Shown one piece after another: positions 35,389 to 44,411 of a stretch of 61,094 bases of DNA. Numbering within the stretch: the first letter of the stretch is position 1; every line of letters begins with the position of its first letter. The DNA comes from Rhodospirillaceae bacterium (GTDB lineage Bacteria > Pseudomonadota > Alphaproteobacteria > Rhodospirillales > Rhodospirillaceae). A model generated the notes under the pieces. It saw only the letters and a program-made list of their open reading frames with translations. It made no database searches and was not told the DNA's origin. A program made the translations under genes and the position numbers. The stretch is taken from positions 1-61,094 of the forward strand of contig JAIBCD010000014.1 of the NCBI GenBank assembly GCA_019694335.1, in the 5' to 3' direction.

Positions 35389-35964
35389 ATGAACGCCGTT
35401 GCCGACCCCCAGCCCGCCGTGCCCCTGGACCGGGCGCCTGACCGCACCGTGGTCCTGGTTGGCCTGATGGGCGCCGGCAAAACCTGCATCGGCCGGAGAC
35501 TGGCCAGCCGCACCGGCCTCGCATTCATCGACGCCGACGCCGAGATCGAGAAAGCCGCCGGCTGCACGGTATCCGAGATTTTCGCGCGTTATGGCGAAGC
35601 CGCTTTCCGCGATGGCGAACGCCGGGTCATGGCGCGCCTGTTGGCCGACAAACCCTCGATCCTGGCCGCCGGCGGCGGGGCCTTCATGGACCCGAGCACA
35701 CGGGCGCTGATCCTCGGCAATGCGATCTCCATCTGGCTGCGCGCCGACCTCGACACCCTCGTGGCCCGCACCAAGGGCCGCACGCACCGCCCGCTGCTCA
35801 ACGACGGCGACGCCCGCACAACCCTCGCACGGCTCATGGACCAGCGTTACCCGGTCTATGCCCAGGCCGACATCACCGTGGATACCGGCCTGGACAACCC
35901 CAACCACACCTGCACCCGGGTGCTGGCGGCGATTGAAGATTTCCGTGGTCATGAGCGCGCCTGA
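35389..35964 (+). CDS. aroK: Shikimate kinase
   Basis: The 191-residue NMP-kinase-fold enzyme phosphorylates shikimate at the 3-hydroxyl. The P-loop is GLMGAGKT, followed by [11 protein letters not shown] for shikimate and Mg binding and AAGGGAF. The lid arginine lies in KGRTHRPLL. It overlaps aroB by 14 bases in another frame, so these pathway neighbours are coupled. Confidence 0.95.
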   Translation: MNAVADPQPAVPLDRAPDRTVVLVGLMGAGKTCIGRRLASRTGLAFIDADAEIEKAAGCTVSEIFARYGEAAFRDGERRVMARLLADKPSILAAGGGAFMDPSTRALILGNAISIWLRADLDTLVARTKGRTHRPLLNDGDARTTLARLMDQRYPVYAQADITVDTGLDNPNHTCTRVLAAIEDFRGHERA

Positions 35965-37084
35965 TTCTTCCTCCCCTGATCCCGCTTCCACTGTCGCGGT
36001 CAACCTTGGCGATCGCGGTTACCGCATCGATGTCGGCCGCGGCCTTCTGGCGCGCGCCCCGGAATTGTTCGCGCCGGTGCTCTCCCAAAAGCGCGTGTTC
36101 ATCGTCACCGACAGCAATGTGGCGCCGCTCTACCTCGCGCCGCTGGTGGAACGCCTGAACGCCGCCGGCATCCGCAGCGACCATGTGGTCGTGCCCGCCG
36201 GCGAAACCTCCAAGGACTTTCCGCACCTCGCGCAGGTGCTGGACGCCATGCTGGCCGCGAAGTGCGAGCGCTCTACCATGATCGTCGCCATGGGCGGCGG
36301 CGTGATCGGCGACCTCGCCGGCTTCGCCGCCGCGATCCTGTTGCGCGGCGCCGACTTCATCCAGGTGCCCACGACACTGCTGGCGCAAGTCGACAGCGCG
36401 GTCGGCGGCAAAACCGGCATCAATACCCGGGCCGGCAAGAACCTTGTCGGCGCCTTCCATCAGCCGCGCCTGGTGCTGGCCGACACCGATACCTTGTCCA
36501 CGCTTCCGCGCCGCGAACTCCTGGCCGGCTACGCCGAGGTCGTGAAGTATGGCCTGCTCGGCGACGCCGCGTTCTGGACGTGGCTCGAAGCCAACGGCGC
36601 CGCGGCTCTGGGCGGCGACCATGACGCACTCAGGCACTGCATCGTCACCGCCTGCCAGGCCAAGGCGCGGATCGTCGCCGCCGACGAGCGCGAACAGGGC
36701 GAACGCATGCTGCTCAACCTCGGCCATACCTTCGGTCACGCGCTCGAAGCCGAGTTCGGTTACTCCGGCGCCCTGCTGCACGGCGAAGCGGTGGCGATTG
36801 GCATGGTGCAGGCGTTCGATCTGTCCGTGCGCCTGGGCCTCGCGCCCGCCGCCGACCTCACCCGGATCAAGGCCCACTTTGCCGCCGTTGGATTGCCGGT
36901 GGCGCCGCCCAAGACCCGCGCCCTCACGCCCGCCGCACTGATCGCCCACATGGGGCAGGACAAAAAGGTGAAAGATGGCGCCCTCACCTTCATCCTGGCG
37001 CGCGGGATCGGCAAAGCCTTCGTCAGCCGCGACGTGCCGGCGGCGGCGCTGGAAGACACCGTGCGGGCGAGCCTGGCCGCATGA
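35951..37084 (+). CDS. aroB: 3-dehydroquinate synthase
   Basis: The 377-residue NAD- and zinc-dependent enzyme converts DAHP to 3-dehydroquinate. Signatures are [35 protein letters not shown], and the metal-binding residues in [20 protein letters not shown] and [14 protein letters not shown] 35951 within aroK matches the family N-terminus; a longer frame reaching into aroK was rejected. It overlaps the next gene by four bases (ATGA). Confidence 0.96.
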   Translation: MSAPDSSSPDPASTVAVNLGDRGYRIDVGRGLLARAPELFAPVLSQKRVFIVTDSNVAPLYLAPLVERLNAAGIRSDHVVVPAGETSKDFPHLAQVLDAMLAAKCERSTMIVAMGGGVIGDLAGFAAAILLRGADFIQVPTTLLAQVDSAVGGKTGINTRAGKNLVGAFHQPRLVLADTDTLSTLPRRELLAGYAEVVKYGLLGDAAFWTWLEANGAAALGGDHDALRHCIVTACQAKARIVAADEREQGERMLLNLGHTFGHALEAEFGYSGALLHGEAVAIGMVQAFDLSVRLGLAPAADLTRIKAHFAAVGLPVAPPKTRALTPAALIAHMGQDKKVKDGALTFILARGIGKAFVSRDVPAAALEDTVRASLAA

Positions 37085-38382
37085 TCGTCACCGCCATCGT
37101 CATCGTCGCCCTGATCGCCGTCACCGCGTTCTTCGCGGCCTCGGAAACCGCGCTTACCGCCACGTCCAAGTCGCTGATGTATCAGCTGGAGCAGGAAGGC
37201 GACGAACGCGCCGCCACGGTCAACAGATTGCTCGCGCGCCGCGAACGGCTGATCTCCACCGTGCTGCTCGGCAACACGCTCATCAACATCCTGGCCTCCG
37301 CCCTGGCCACCAGCGTGATGATCGAGGAATACGGCGAGCGCGGCATCGCCTACGCCACCGGCATCATGACCGTGCTGGTCCTGATCTACGGCGAGATCCT
37401 GCCCAAGACCTTCGCGCTGCTGCACACCACCGCCACCGCGCTCAGGGTCGCCGGCATCATGTCGGCGCTGGTGTGGCTGGCGCGCCCGATCAACGTGGTG
37501 ATGCATGCCGTGGTCCACGGCACGCTGCGCCTGTTCCACGTCTCGACCGAAATCGTGCGCACCGCCGAACAGACCCTGGCCGAGCTGCGCGGCACCATTG
37601 AAATGCAGATGTCCGACAAGGAAATCATCCAGGAAGTGAAGCACGAACGCGCCATGCTGCGCAGCGTGCTGGACCTGGCCGGCGTGACGGTGGGCGAAGT
37701 CCTGGTGCACCGGAAAAAGCTGGTGACCATCGACGCCGACCTGCCGATCGCCGAGATCATCGAGGAAGTGGCGGGCGCCGCCTACTCCCGCGTTCCACTC
37801 TGGCGCGACCAGCCCGACAACATCGTCGGCGTGATCCACGCCAAGGCGCTGCTGCGCGCGCTGGAATCCGCGCGCGGCCGCGCGGAGACGGTGGACGTGG
37901 TGGCGCTGGCCACCAAGCCCTGGTTCGTCCCCGACGCCACCACTTTGCTCGACCAGCTCAACGCCTTCCGCGCCAAGCGCGAACACTTCGCGTTGGTGGT
38001 CGATGAATACGGCGCCCTGCTCGGCGCCGTGACGCTCGAGGATATTCTGGAGGAAATCGTCGGCGACATCCGCGACGAGCACGACGTGCCCGTGGCCGGG
38101 GTGCGCCCCCAGACCGACGGTTCCTACCTGATCGACGGATCGGTGACCTTGCGCGACCTAAACCGCGAGTTCGATTGGGACTTGCCGGACGACCAGGCCA
38201 CAACCCTGGCGGGGCTTATCCTCTACGAGGCCCGCACGATTCCCGAGGCCGGCCAAAGGTTTCTGTTCCACGGCTTCCGGTTCGAAGTGGTGCGGCGCAC
38301 GCGCAATCAGCTCACCCTGGTCCGCGTCAAACCCGCGCCCAGGGCCGATCAGGACGCCTTCGCCTCTTCCGCGGCGGCTTGA
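37081..38382 (+). CDS. CorC/HlyC-type membrane protein with DUF21 and CBS domains
   Basis: The 433-residue protein has an N-terminal CNNM/DUF21 membrane domain (about 1-190; segments such as VIVALIAVTAFFAASE). Two CBS repeats follow (about 200-330), including DEYGALLGAVTLEDILEEI, and then a CorC_HlyC C-terminal domain. By family it is linked to Mg/Co efflux or divalent-ion homeostasis; older names call it a haemolysin. It forms the third gene of the aroK-aroB operon, a common arrangement in alphaproteobacteria. Confidence 0.92.
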   Translation: MIVTAIVIVALIAVTAFFAASETALTATSKSLMYQLEQEGDERAATVNRLLARRERLISTVLLGNTLINILASALATSVMIEEYGERGIAYATGIMTVLVLIYGEILPKTFALLHTTATALRVAGIMSALVWLARPINVVMHAVVHGTLRLFHVSTEIVRTAEQTLAELRGTIEMQMSDKEIIQEVKHERAMLRSVLDLAGVTVGEVLVHRKKLVTIDADLPIAEIIEEVAGAAYSRVPLWRDQPDNIVGVIHAKALLRALESARGRAETVDVVALATKPWFVPDATTLLDQLNAFRAKREHFALVVDEYGALLGAVTLEDILEEIVGDIRDEHDVPVAGVRPQTDGSYLIDGSVTLRDLNREFDWDLPDDQATTLAGLILYEARTIPEAGQRFLFHGFRFEVVRRTRNQLTLVRVKPAPRADQDAFASSAAA

Positions 38383-38494
38383 CCCCTCATCCCCGCAGGC
38401 AGACACTTTGGGGCATGGAGGGGTCGGGAGGCCCAGCTCGAGGCCGGGCGCCATTTTTGCCCGCCTTCCCGTCGGGGCTTTGCGACCCGAATTC

Positions 38495-38517
38495 GCTGAT
38501 GACGACCTGTCATCAGC
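38495..38517. promoter_or_regulatory. 9-bp inverted repeat before the CBS gene
   Basis: GCTGATGAC (38495-38503) and GTCATCAGC (38509-38517) are perfect arms around a five-base spacer, 18 bases upstream of the CBS start and just before its ribosome-binding site. It may be an operator or a translation-controlling hairpin. Confidence 0.5.
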
Positions 38518-38535
38518 ATGGGGAGGGAGTGCGCC

Positions 38536-39000
38536 ATGATCAGGAAGATTGTTCCCGACGTCATCAGCGGTCAGACCCTTTGTACGATACGGCCCGAAGA
38601 TACTGTACGCACGGCCGCACGGCTGATGCGCGAACGCAAGGTCGCCGCGGTCCTGGTGATGGATGCCGAGCGCCTCGTCGGCATCATCACCGAGCGCGAC
38701 ATGACGGCCCGCGTCATCGCGGCCGGGCTCAACCCCGAAATCTCCACCGCCCGCGACATCATGACGGCGGACCCGGACACGCTCTCCCCCGACCATACCG
38801 CCGCTGACGCAATCCGCATGATGAAGCTGCACAACTACCGCCACCTGCCGGTGGTCGATGGCGCCCCTGGCGGCCAGAAGAAGGTCGTGGGCATGGTGTC
38901 GGTGCGCGACCTCTACGCGGTCTACAACACCGAGCTGGAACAGGATCTCGCTCACCGCAACGCCTTCATCTACGGCGAGAGCTACGGCGCTTCGGCCTGA
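38536..39000 (+). CDS. CBS-domain pair protein
   Basis: The 154-residue protein consists almost only of two CBS motifs: RPEDTVRTAARLMRERKVAA with VGIITERDMTARVI, then ADPDTLSPDHTAADAIRMM with VGMVSVRDLYAVY. Such proteins bind adenosine nucleotides and sense energy state. ATG 38536 is chosen for the GGGAGGGAG seven bases upstream. It is a single gene and ends in a GC-rich hairpin. Confidence 0.92.
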   Translation: MIRKIVPDVISGQTLCTIRPEDTVRTAARLMRERKVAAVLVMDAERLVGIITERDMTARVIAAGLNPEISTARDIMTADPDTLSPDHTAADAIRMMKLHNYRHLPVVDGAPGGQKKVVGMVSVRDLYAVYNTELEQDLAHRNAFIYGESYGASA

Positions 39001-39023
39001 CGCGGTTTCCGCAAGAGACCGCG
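39001..39023 (+). terminator. Hairpin after the CBS gene
   Basis: CGCGGTTTC (39001-39009) pairs with GAGACCGCG (39015-39023), with one G-U pair, around a five-base loop, starting right after the stop codon. It lacks a long U-run, so termination strength is uncertain. Confidence 0.5.
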
Positions 39024-39110
39024 ACAACGACTAAAGACAAACCCGCCTTGCAATAATGTGCGGTATTATCCTCCGTTCCCGATGGTTAAATCGGGGGCAG
39101 AGGATCTTCC

Positions 39111-39653
39111 ATGCCCTTACCCGACCCCACGTCCGACCGCACGCTGCTGCACACCCGCACCATTGTTTGTGAGGGGTATGAGCGCGAGGACGGCCTCGTC
39201 GACATCGACGGCTGGTTGACCGACGTCAAAACCTACGACGTCCCCAACCAGGACCGGAACGGCATCCCGGCCGGCGTGCCGGTGCACGGCATGGGCCTGC
39301 GCATGACCATCGACCGCGGCCTGGTCATCCGGGATATCGTCGCGGTCCAGGATTACACGCCTTTCGCGCTGTGCCCCGTCATCACGCCCGCGTTCAAGCA
39401 GCTTGTCGGGGTAAGCCTGGGCAAGGGCTTCAACCGCGCGGTCCGCGAGAGGATGGGCGGCATCAAGGGCTGCGTGCATCTGGTCGATCTGCTCGGGCCC
39501 ATGGCGACTGTCGCCTATCAAACCCTCGACGAGCCGCTTTACCGCGCCGCCCAGGCCGCGAAAATGCAACCGCATTTCATCAACGCCTGCCACGCCTGGC
39601 GCGAGGACGGCGTGCTGGCGATGACCGAATTCCCCAAAGCGGAGCGGATGTGA
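39111..39653 (+). CDS. DUF2889 family protein (copy 1)
   Basis: The 180-residue protein has the DUF2889 pattern: LHTRTIVCEGYEREDGLVDI at the start, VHGMGLRMTIDRGLVI, GFNRAVRERMGGIKGCVHL, and ACHAWREDG at the end. Function is unknown. It overlaps its paralogue by one base (TGATG). Conserved Cys, His and acidic residues in GCVHLVDLL and ACHAW suggest a ligand or metal site, which is inference. Confidence 0.88.
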   Translation: MPLPDPTSDRTLLHTRTIVCEGYEREDGLVDIDGWLTDVKTYDVPNQDRNGIPAGVPVHGMGLRMTIDRGLVIRDIVAVQDYTPFALCPVITPAFKQLVGVSLGKGFNRAVRERMGGIKGCVHLVDLLGPMATVAYQTLDEPLYRAAQAAKMQPHFINACHAWREDGVLAMTEFPKAERM

Positions 39654-40204
39654 TGCCGCTGCCCGAACCCACCGCCCGCAAGTTTCTCCACCGGCGCACC
39701 ATCGTCTGCCGCGGGTACGAGCGCGCCGATGGCGCCTTCGACGTCGACAGTTCGGTCGAGGACATGAAGCCGCAGGGCACGCCGCTATCCGCCATTCCGG
39801 TCGGACCCGGCGACATCGTCCACGGCATGTCGCTCAGGATCACCGTCGATGCCGGCCTCACCCTCACCGAGGTGCACGCGGTCACCGACCACGCCCCATT
39901 CGAGATTTGCGGCACGATCACGCCCAATTTCCGCAAACTGACCGGCCTCAAGCTGATCAAGGGCTTCACCAAGTCCGTGCGCGAACTGGTGGGCGGCATT
40001 CAGGGCTGCGTCCATATCGTCGACCTGATCGGACACGCCGCCACGGTCACCTACCAGACCATGGGTCGCAAACGCCGCCAGGAGGCGCTGGAGACCAAAG
40101 GCGTGACGGTGAAGCCCGCGCTGCTCAACACCTGCCACGCCTGGGCGACCGACAGCCCGGTGGTGAAGCGGGAATTCCCGAAATTCTATACCGGCGCCGA
40201 GTAA
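39653..40204 (+). CDS. DUF2889 family protein (copy 2)
   Basis: The 183-residue paralogue repeats the same motifs (LHRRTIVCRGYERADGAFDV, VHGMSLRITVDAGL, KSVRELVGGIQGCVHIVDLI, NTCHAW). It is clearly homologous to copy 1 but diverged, so this is an old tandem duplication with both copies kept. ATG 39653 is shared with the stop of copy 1. It ends one base before the bolA stop on the other strand. Confidence 0.88.
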   Translation: MPLPEPTARKFLHRRTIVCRGYERADGAFDVDSSVEDMKPQGTPLSAIPVGPGDIVHGMSLRITVDAGLTLTEVHAVTDHAPFEICGTITPNFRKLTGLKLIKGFTKSVRELVGGIQGCVHIVDLIGHAATVTYQTMGRKRRQEALETKGVTVKPALLNTCHAWATDSPVVKREFPKFYTGAE

Positions 40205-40205
40205 C

Positions 40206-40484
40206 TCAGGTTTCTCCGGGCGCGGTCAGCTTCAAGGACAGCGCGTGCACGCGCTCGCGCAATTCGTCCGCCAGCAGGCCATGCACCAGGCGCTGGCGCT
40301 CGACCCGTGACTTTCCGGCGAAGGCCGCCGACTCAACCGCGACATTGAAATGGGTCTCGCCCATACCGTCGGGCGCGGCGCCGGCGTGGCCGTGGTGGCG
40401 TTGTGAATCGTCGGTGATCTCGAGGCGCACGGGCGCGAGGCCCGCCGTCAATTTCGACCTAATGCGTTCGCTGTAAATTGCCAT
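40206..40484 (-). CDS. bolA: BolA family protein
   Basis: The 92-residue protein has the class II KH-like BolA fold: IRSKLTAGLAPVRLEITDDS, HHGHAGA, ETHFNVAVESAAFAGKSRVE and ALSLKLTAPG. BolA proteins bind monothiol glutaredoxin through a [2Fe-2S] cluster and act in iron-sulfur trafficking. It is divergent from a J-domain gene, as often seen in alphaproteobacteria. ATG 40484 is the family-consistent start. Confidence 0.93.
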   Translation of the reverse strand: MAIYSERIRSKLTAGLAPVRLEITDDSQRHHGHAGAAPDGMGETHFNVAVESAAFAGKSRVERQRLVHGLLADELRERVHALSLKLTAPGET

Positions 40485-40565
40485 GGTGTCCGTTTCCCGA
40501 AATGCATATCCGGCGCAAAGAAACAAGATTGCCGGTCACACCCTCGCCTCCCATATTTAGCCGTC

Positions 40566-41177
40566 ATGCCGTTCAAAGCCGAGTCTTTCGCGTCGGAAAA
40601 AAGCGCCCGGGAGAAATCCTGGAAGAGCGCGCCCTGCACGTGCGCCTGGGAAGGGTGCACGGCCGCTGGCGATTACCGCGCGCCCAAGGACCGCGACTTG
40701 CGCTCCTATGTCGCGCTGTGCCTGGAGCATGTGCGCGCCTACAACGCGTCCTGGGATTATCACAAAGGCGCGACCCCGGCCGATCTCGAAACCGAGATCC
40801 GCAGCGCCGCCACCTGGGAACGGCCGACCTGGAAAATGGGCTCCCTGGGCGGCGGGCGCCGCCGCTATAAAGTGCACGATCCGTTCGGGTTTGCCGCGGG
40901 CACGTCATTCGACCCGGACGGTGAGGCCGCGTCCGCGAAGGACACCAAGCGCGACGAAACCGCGCAGGTCCACGCCGCCCGTCAGAGTGCGCTCAAGGTC
41001 TTGAGTCTCACCATGCCGGTGACGCTCGAAGGCTTGAAGCAGCGCTACAAGGAGCTGGTGAAGAAGTATCACCCAGACGCCAACGGCGGATCGGCCGAAG
41101 CCGAAACCCGCATGAAGATCATCAACCAGGCCTACCAGCTCCTGCGCACCGAGCTGCAGCCCGCCGTCTCCGCCTAA
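40566..41177 (+). CDS. J-domain protein with the J domain at the C-terminus
   Basis: The 203-residue protein has a cysteine-containing N-terminal region (PCTCAWEGC) and a C-terminal J domain (about 150-200) with the HPD motif in LVKKYHPDANGG and a helix ending INQAYQLLRT. It should stimulate the ATPase of an Hsp70. This layout is typical of the alphaproteobacterial proteins encoded next to bolA and cobS. Confidence 0.92.
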   Translation: MPFKAESFASEKSAREKSWKSAPCTCAWEGCTAAGDYRAPKDRDLRSYVALCLEHVRAYNASWDYHKGATPADLETEIRSAATWERPTWKMGSLGGGRRRYKVHDPFGFAAGTSFDPDGEAASAKDTKRDETAQVHAARQSALKVLSLTMPVTLEGLKQRYKELVKKYHPDANGGSAEAETRMKIINQAYQLLRTELQPAVSA

Positions 41178-41295
41178 ATTGGCCTTTAGACGGCCTGAAA
41201 CGCCTTGGAATCGCTGATTTAAAGCCTAATTGCGGGGCACGGCTTCGGCGTGTCATAAACCCGCTTCCGAAATTGCCCCTAAGGTGCGCACCGAC

Positions 41296-42288
41296 ATGAG
41301 CAAGCGGACGGAACCTCCCGCTCAACCTTCCTCCACTCCGGACAAGCAGGTCTCGGTGCGCGAGACCTTCGGTCTCGACAGCGACATGACCGTGCCGGCC
41401 TTCGCCGAGCGCACGGAGTATGTGCCCGATCTCGACCCGGCCTACCGCTTCGATCACGACACCACGCTCGCGATCCTGGCCGGCTTCTCCCATAACCGCC
41501 GCGTGATGGTGCAGGGCTACCACGGCACCGGCAAATCGACCCATATCGAACAGGTGGCGGCGCGCCTCAACTGGCCGTGCCTGCGCATCAACCTCGACAG
41601 CCACATCAGCCGCATCGACCTGATCGGCAAGGATGCGATCGTGCTGCGCGAAGGGCAGCAGGTCACCGAATTCCGCGAAGGCCTGTTGCCCTGGGCGCTG
41701 CAGCACCCGGTGGCGCTGGTGTTCGACGAATACGATGCCGGCCGCCCCGACGTGATGTTCGTGATCCAGCGCGTGCTGGAAGTGGACGGCAAGCTCACCC
41801 TGCTCGACCAAAACAAGATCATCCGGCCGCATCCTGCTTTTAGGCTGTTCGCGACCACCAACACCATCGGTCTGGGCGACACCACCGGCCTCTATCATGG
41901 CACCCAGCAGATCAACCAGGGCCAGATGGACCGCTGGAACATCGTCGCCACCTTGAACTACCTGAAGCACGACGCCGAAACCAACATCGTGCTCGCCAAG
42001 GTCAAGGGCTACAACACGCCCGAAGGCAAGAAGATCATCTCCAGCATGGTCGACGTGGCCGATCTGACGCGCGCGGGCTTCATGGCCGGCGACATCTCGA
42101 CCGTCATGTCGCCGCGCACGGTGATCAGCTGGGCCGACAACAACCTGATCTTCAAGGATCTGGGGTATGCGTTCCGCGTCACCTTCCTCAACAAGTGCGA
42201 CGAGACCGAGCGTCCGATCATCGCCGAGTACTATCAGCGGTGTTTCGGCGAGGACATCGCCGGCGCGGCTGTGGAAGCCGTGGCCTAA
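41296..42288 (+). CDS. cobS: Aerobic cobaltochelatase subunit CobS
   Basis: The 330-residue AAA+ ATPase drives cobalt insertion into hydrogenobyrinic acid a,c-diamide with CobT and CobN. The Walker A motif is GYHGTGKST, Walker B is ALVFDEYDAG, and sensor residues lie in FATTNTIGLGD. ATG 41296 is used; an upstream in-frame extension has no homology. CobN is not in this window. It is followed by cobT after 15 bp. Confidence 0.95.
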   Translation: MSKRTEPPAQPSSTPDKQVSVRETFGLDSDMTVPAFAERTEYVPDLDPAYRFDHDTTLAILAGFSHNRRVMVQGYHGTGKSTHIEQVAARLNWPCLRINLDSHISRIDLIGKDAIVLREGQQVTEFREGLLPWALQHPVALVFDEYDAGRPDVMFVIQRVLEVDGKLTLLDQNKIIRPHPAFRLFATTNTIGLGDTTGLYHGTQQINQGQMDRWNIVATLNYLKHDAETNIVLAKVKGYNTPEGKKIISSMVDVADLTRAGFMAGDISTVMSPRTVISWADNNLIFKDLGYAFRVTFLNKCDETERPIIAEYYQRCFGEDIAGAAVEAVA

Positions 42289-42303
42289 GGCGCAGCACGC
42301 GCC

Positions 42304-44223
42304 ATGGCCGCCAAACCTCCGCACCCCAGTCCGATCGAACGCGGTCTTTCCAAGGCCGAGCAGTTCAAGGCCGCGACCACCGCGGCGGTGAAGGCCATTG
42401 CCGGCAAGCGCGACCTCGCGGTGACCTATACGCCGCTGGCCGCCAACCAAAAGCCCGCGCCCGGCAGCCACAACGACATGCGCCTGCCGATGCCGCCGCA
42501 CAAGCTCACGCCCGAGAACGTGACGCGCCTGCGCGGCGCCGCCGATTCCTTGGCGCTGCGGCTACGCCACCACAGCGACGCGGTGCACGCCCGCCGCATG
42601 CCGGTCAGCAAGGACGCGGTCGCCGCCTACAACGCCATGGAACAGGCGCGGGTCGAAGTGCTGGGCGCGCGCCAATACCAGGGCGTCAACCATAACCTCG
42701 GCCAAGCCATGGAACAGCGCCTGACCCTGGAAGGTTACCAGGCCGCGCGTTCGTTCCACCAAGTGGATATGAGCGATGCCCTGCGCGTGCTGGTGCACGA
42801 CCGCTGCGGCACGCTGCCCCTCGGCGCCTCGGGCGCGCATGTCCGTGATCTGCTTGCGGAGCATTTCGGCACTAAGCTCGACCGTGACCTCGCCGACCTG
42901 TCCGCGAACATCCAGGACCAGCGCAAGAGCGCCGATATTCTGCGCCGCCTGATCGACACACTGGAACTGGAGAAGGACAACGCCCAGGATCTGGAGCAGG
43001 ACGAGGAAGAGGACGGCAACGACCCCGCCGGCGGCGACGCCGACCCCGAGCAGGACAAGGACGACAGCTCCGAGAGTGACGAGGGCGACCAGAGCCAGGG
43101 CGAGGGCGAGCAGCCGTCCCAGTCGCGCGAAGCCGACGCCGAAGCCGTGGAAGAAGGCGACGTCCAAGGCCAGCCGGTCACCGGCGCGGACGCCGAGGAC
43201 GACGCCGACGGCAAGCAATCGGCGCCGCGCATGGGCCACAACAAAGGCCGCGAGCAGGAGCGCTATAAGGTCTTCACCACCCGTTACGATCAGGAAGAGG
43301 ACGCCGCCGACCTGTGCGACGCGGAGGAGCTGAGCCGGTTGCGCCTGCAGCTCGACCGCCAGCTCGCGCATTTGCAGGGCGTGGTGTCGCGCCTCGCCAA
43401 CCGGCTCCAGCGCCGCCTGATGGCGCAGCAGATGCGCAGTTGGGAATTCGACCTGGAGGAAGGCTTGCTGGACGCGAGCCGCCTCGCCCGCATTGTCGCC
43501 AATCCCACGCACTCGCTGTCGTTCAAACGCGAGAAGGAAACCAGATTCCGCGACACGGTGGTCACCCTGTTGATCGACAACTCCGGCTCCATGCGCGGCC
43601 GGCCGATCACCATCGCCGCCATGACCGCCGACCTGCTCGCGCGCACCCTGGAACGCTGCGGCGTGAAAGTCGAGATCCTGGGATTCACCACCAGCCAGTG
43701 GAAGGGCGGCCAGTCGCGCCGCCTATGGACGGAATCCGGCAAGCCCGCCAACCCCGGCCGCCTCAACGACCTGCGCCATATCGTCTACAAGGCCGCCGAC
43801 ACGCCCTGGCGCCGCGCGCGCCGCAACCTCGGCCTGATGCTGCGCGAAGGAATCCTCAAGGAAAACATCGACGGCGAAGCGCTGGCCTGGGCGCACAATC
43901 GCCTGGCCGCGCGCGGCGAGCAGCGGCGCATCCTGATGGTGATCTCGGATGGTGCGCCGGTGGATGATTCGACCCTGTCGGTCAATCCCGGTAACTACCT
44001 CGAACAGCACCTGCGCGAGGTCATCCGCTATATCGAGGACAAGTCCGAGGTGCAATTGCTCGCCATCGGCATCGGCCACGATGTCACGCGCTATTACCGC
44101 CGCGCCGTGACATTGATGGACGCCGACGAACTGGGCGGCGCGGTGATGGCGCAGCTCACCGACTTGTTCGAGGAAGACGACGACGGGTCGGGCCGCGGCG
44201 CGGCCGCGCCGATCATCATGTGA
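42304..44223 (+). CDS. cobT: Aerobic cobaltochelatase subunit CobT
   Basis: The 639-residue partner of CobS has a helical N-terminal domain and a strongly acidic linker at about residues 220-300 ([19 protein letters not shown] and onward). A von Willebrand A domain follows with the metal motif [11 protein letters not shown]. It docks on the CobS ring and on CobN. The frame ends at TGA 44221-44223, and a fragment of an unrelated transporter gene begins at once after it. Confidence 0.95.
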   Translation: MAAKPPHPSPIERGLSKAEQFKAATTAAVKAIAGKRDLAVTYTPLAANQKPAPGSHNDMRLPMPPHKLTPENVTRLRGAADSLALRLRHHSDAVHARRMPVSKDAVAAYNAMEQARVEVLGARQYQGVNHNLGQAMEQRLTLEGYQAARSFHQVDMSDALRVLVHDRCGTLPLGASGAHVRDLLAEHFGTKLDRDLADLSANIQDQRKSADILRRLIDTLELEKDNAQDLEQDEEEDGNDPAGGDADPEQDKDDSSESDEGDQSQGEGEQPSQSREADAEAVEEGDVQGQPVTGADAEDDADGKQSAPRMGHNKGREQERYKVFTTRYDQEEDAADLCDAEELSRLRLQLDRQLAHLQGVVSRLANRLQRRLMAQQMRSWEFDLEEGLLDASRLARIVANPTHSLSFKREKETRFRDTVVTLLIDNSGSMRGRPITIAAMTADLLARTLERCGVKVEILGFTTSQWKGGQSRRLWTESGKPANPGRLNDLRHIVYKAADTPWRRARRNLGLMLREGILKENIDGEALAWAHNRLAARGEQRRILMVISDGAPVDDSTLSVNPGNYLEQHLREVIRYIEDKSEVQLLAIGIGHDVTRYYRRAVTLMDADELGGAVMAQLTDLFEEDDDGSGRGAAAPIIM

Positions 44224-44411
44224 CGGTGGTAGCGCAGTTCGCCATCTCCATCGCTCCGATCGACAACCAGTACCGTGCCGAGCGCATCCAAGACATCATG
44301 TTCACGGCCCTTGCGGTGCTGGCCGTGATCGTCGCGGGCCTTGGGCTGTTCGGCCTGGCCGCCTTCAAGGTCGCGCGCGCCAAACCAATCCTGGCGTTGC
44401 GTTACGAATAG
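44220..44411 (+). pseudogene. Remnant of an FtsX/MacB-type ABC transporter permease
   Basis: The 63-codon frame reads IDNQYRAERIQDIMFTALAV, then GLGLFGLAAF, then KVARAKPILALRYE. In intact permeases of this group the first part (about QYRAE...GLFGLAAF) is followed by a long segment including the TKEIGIRK motif and two more helices, and the protein ends in ANPxxALRYE. Here the middle is missing, so the fragment looks like a permease tail with an internal deletion and no 5' end. It overlaps cobT by four bases and the next gene by ten. Confidence 0.6.

Noticed and set aside
41178-41295. Cobalamin riboswitch before cobS
   Set aside because: The gap is only 118 bases and lacks the B12-box pattern.
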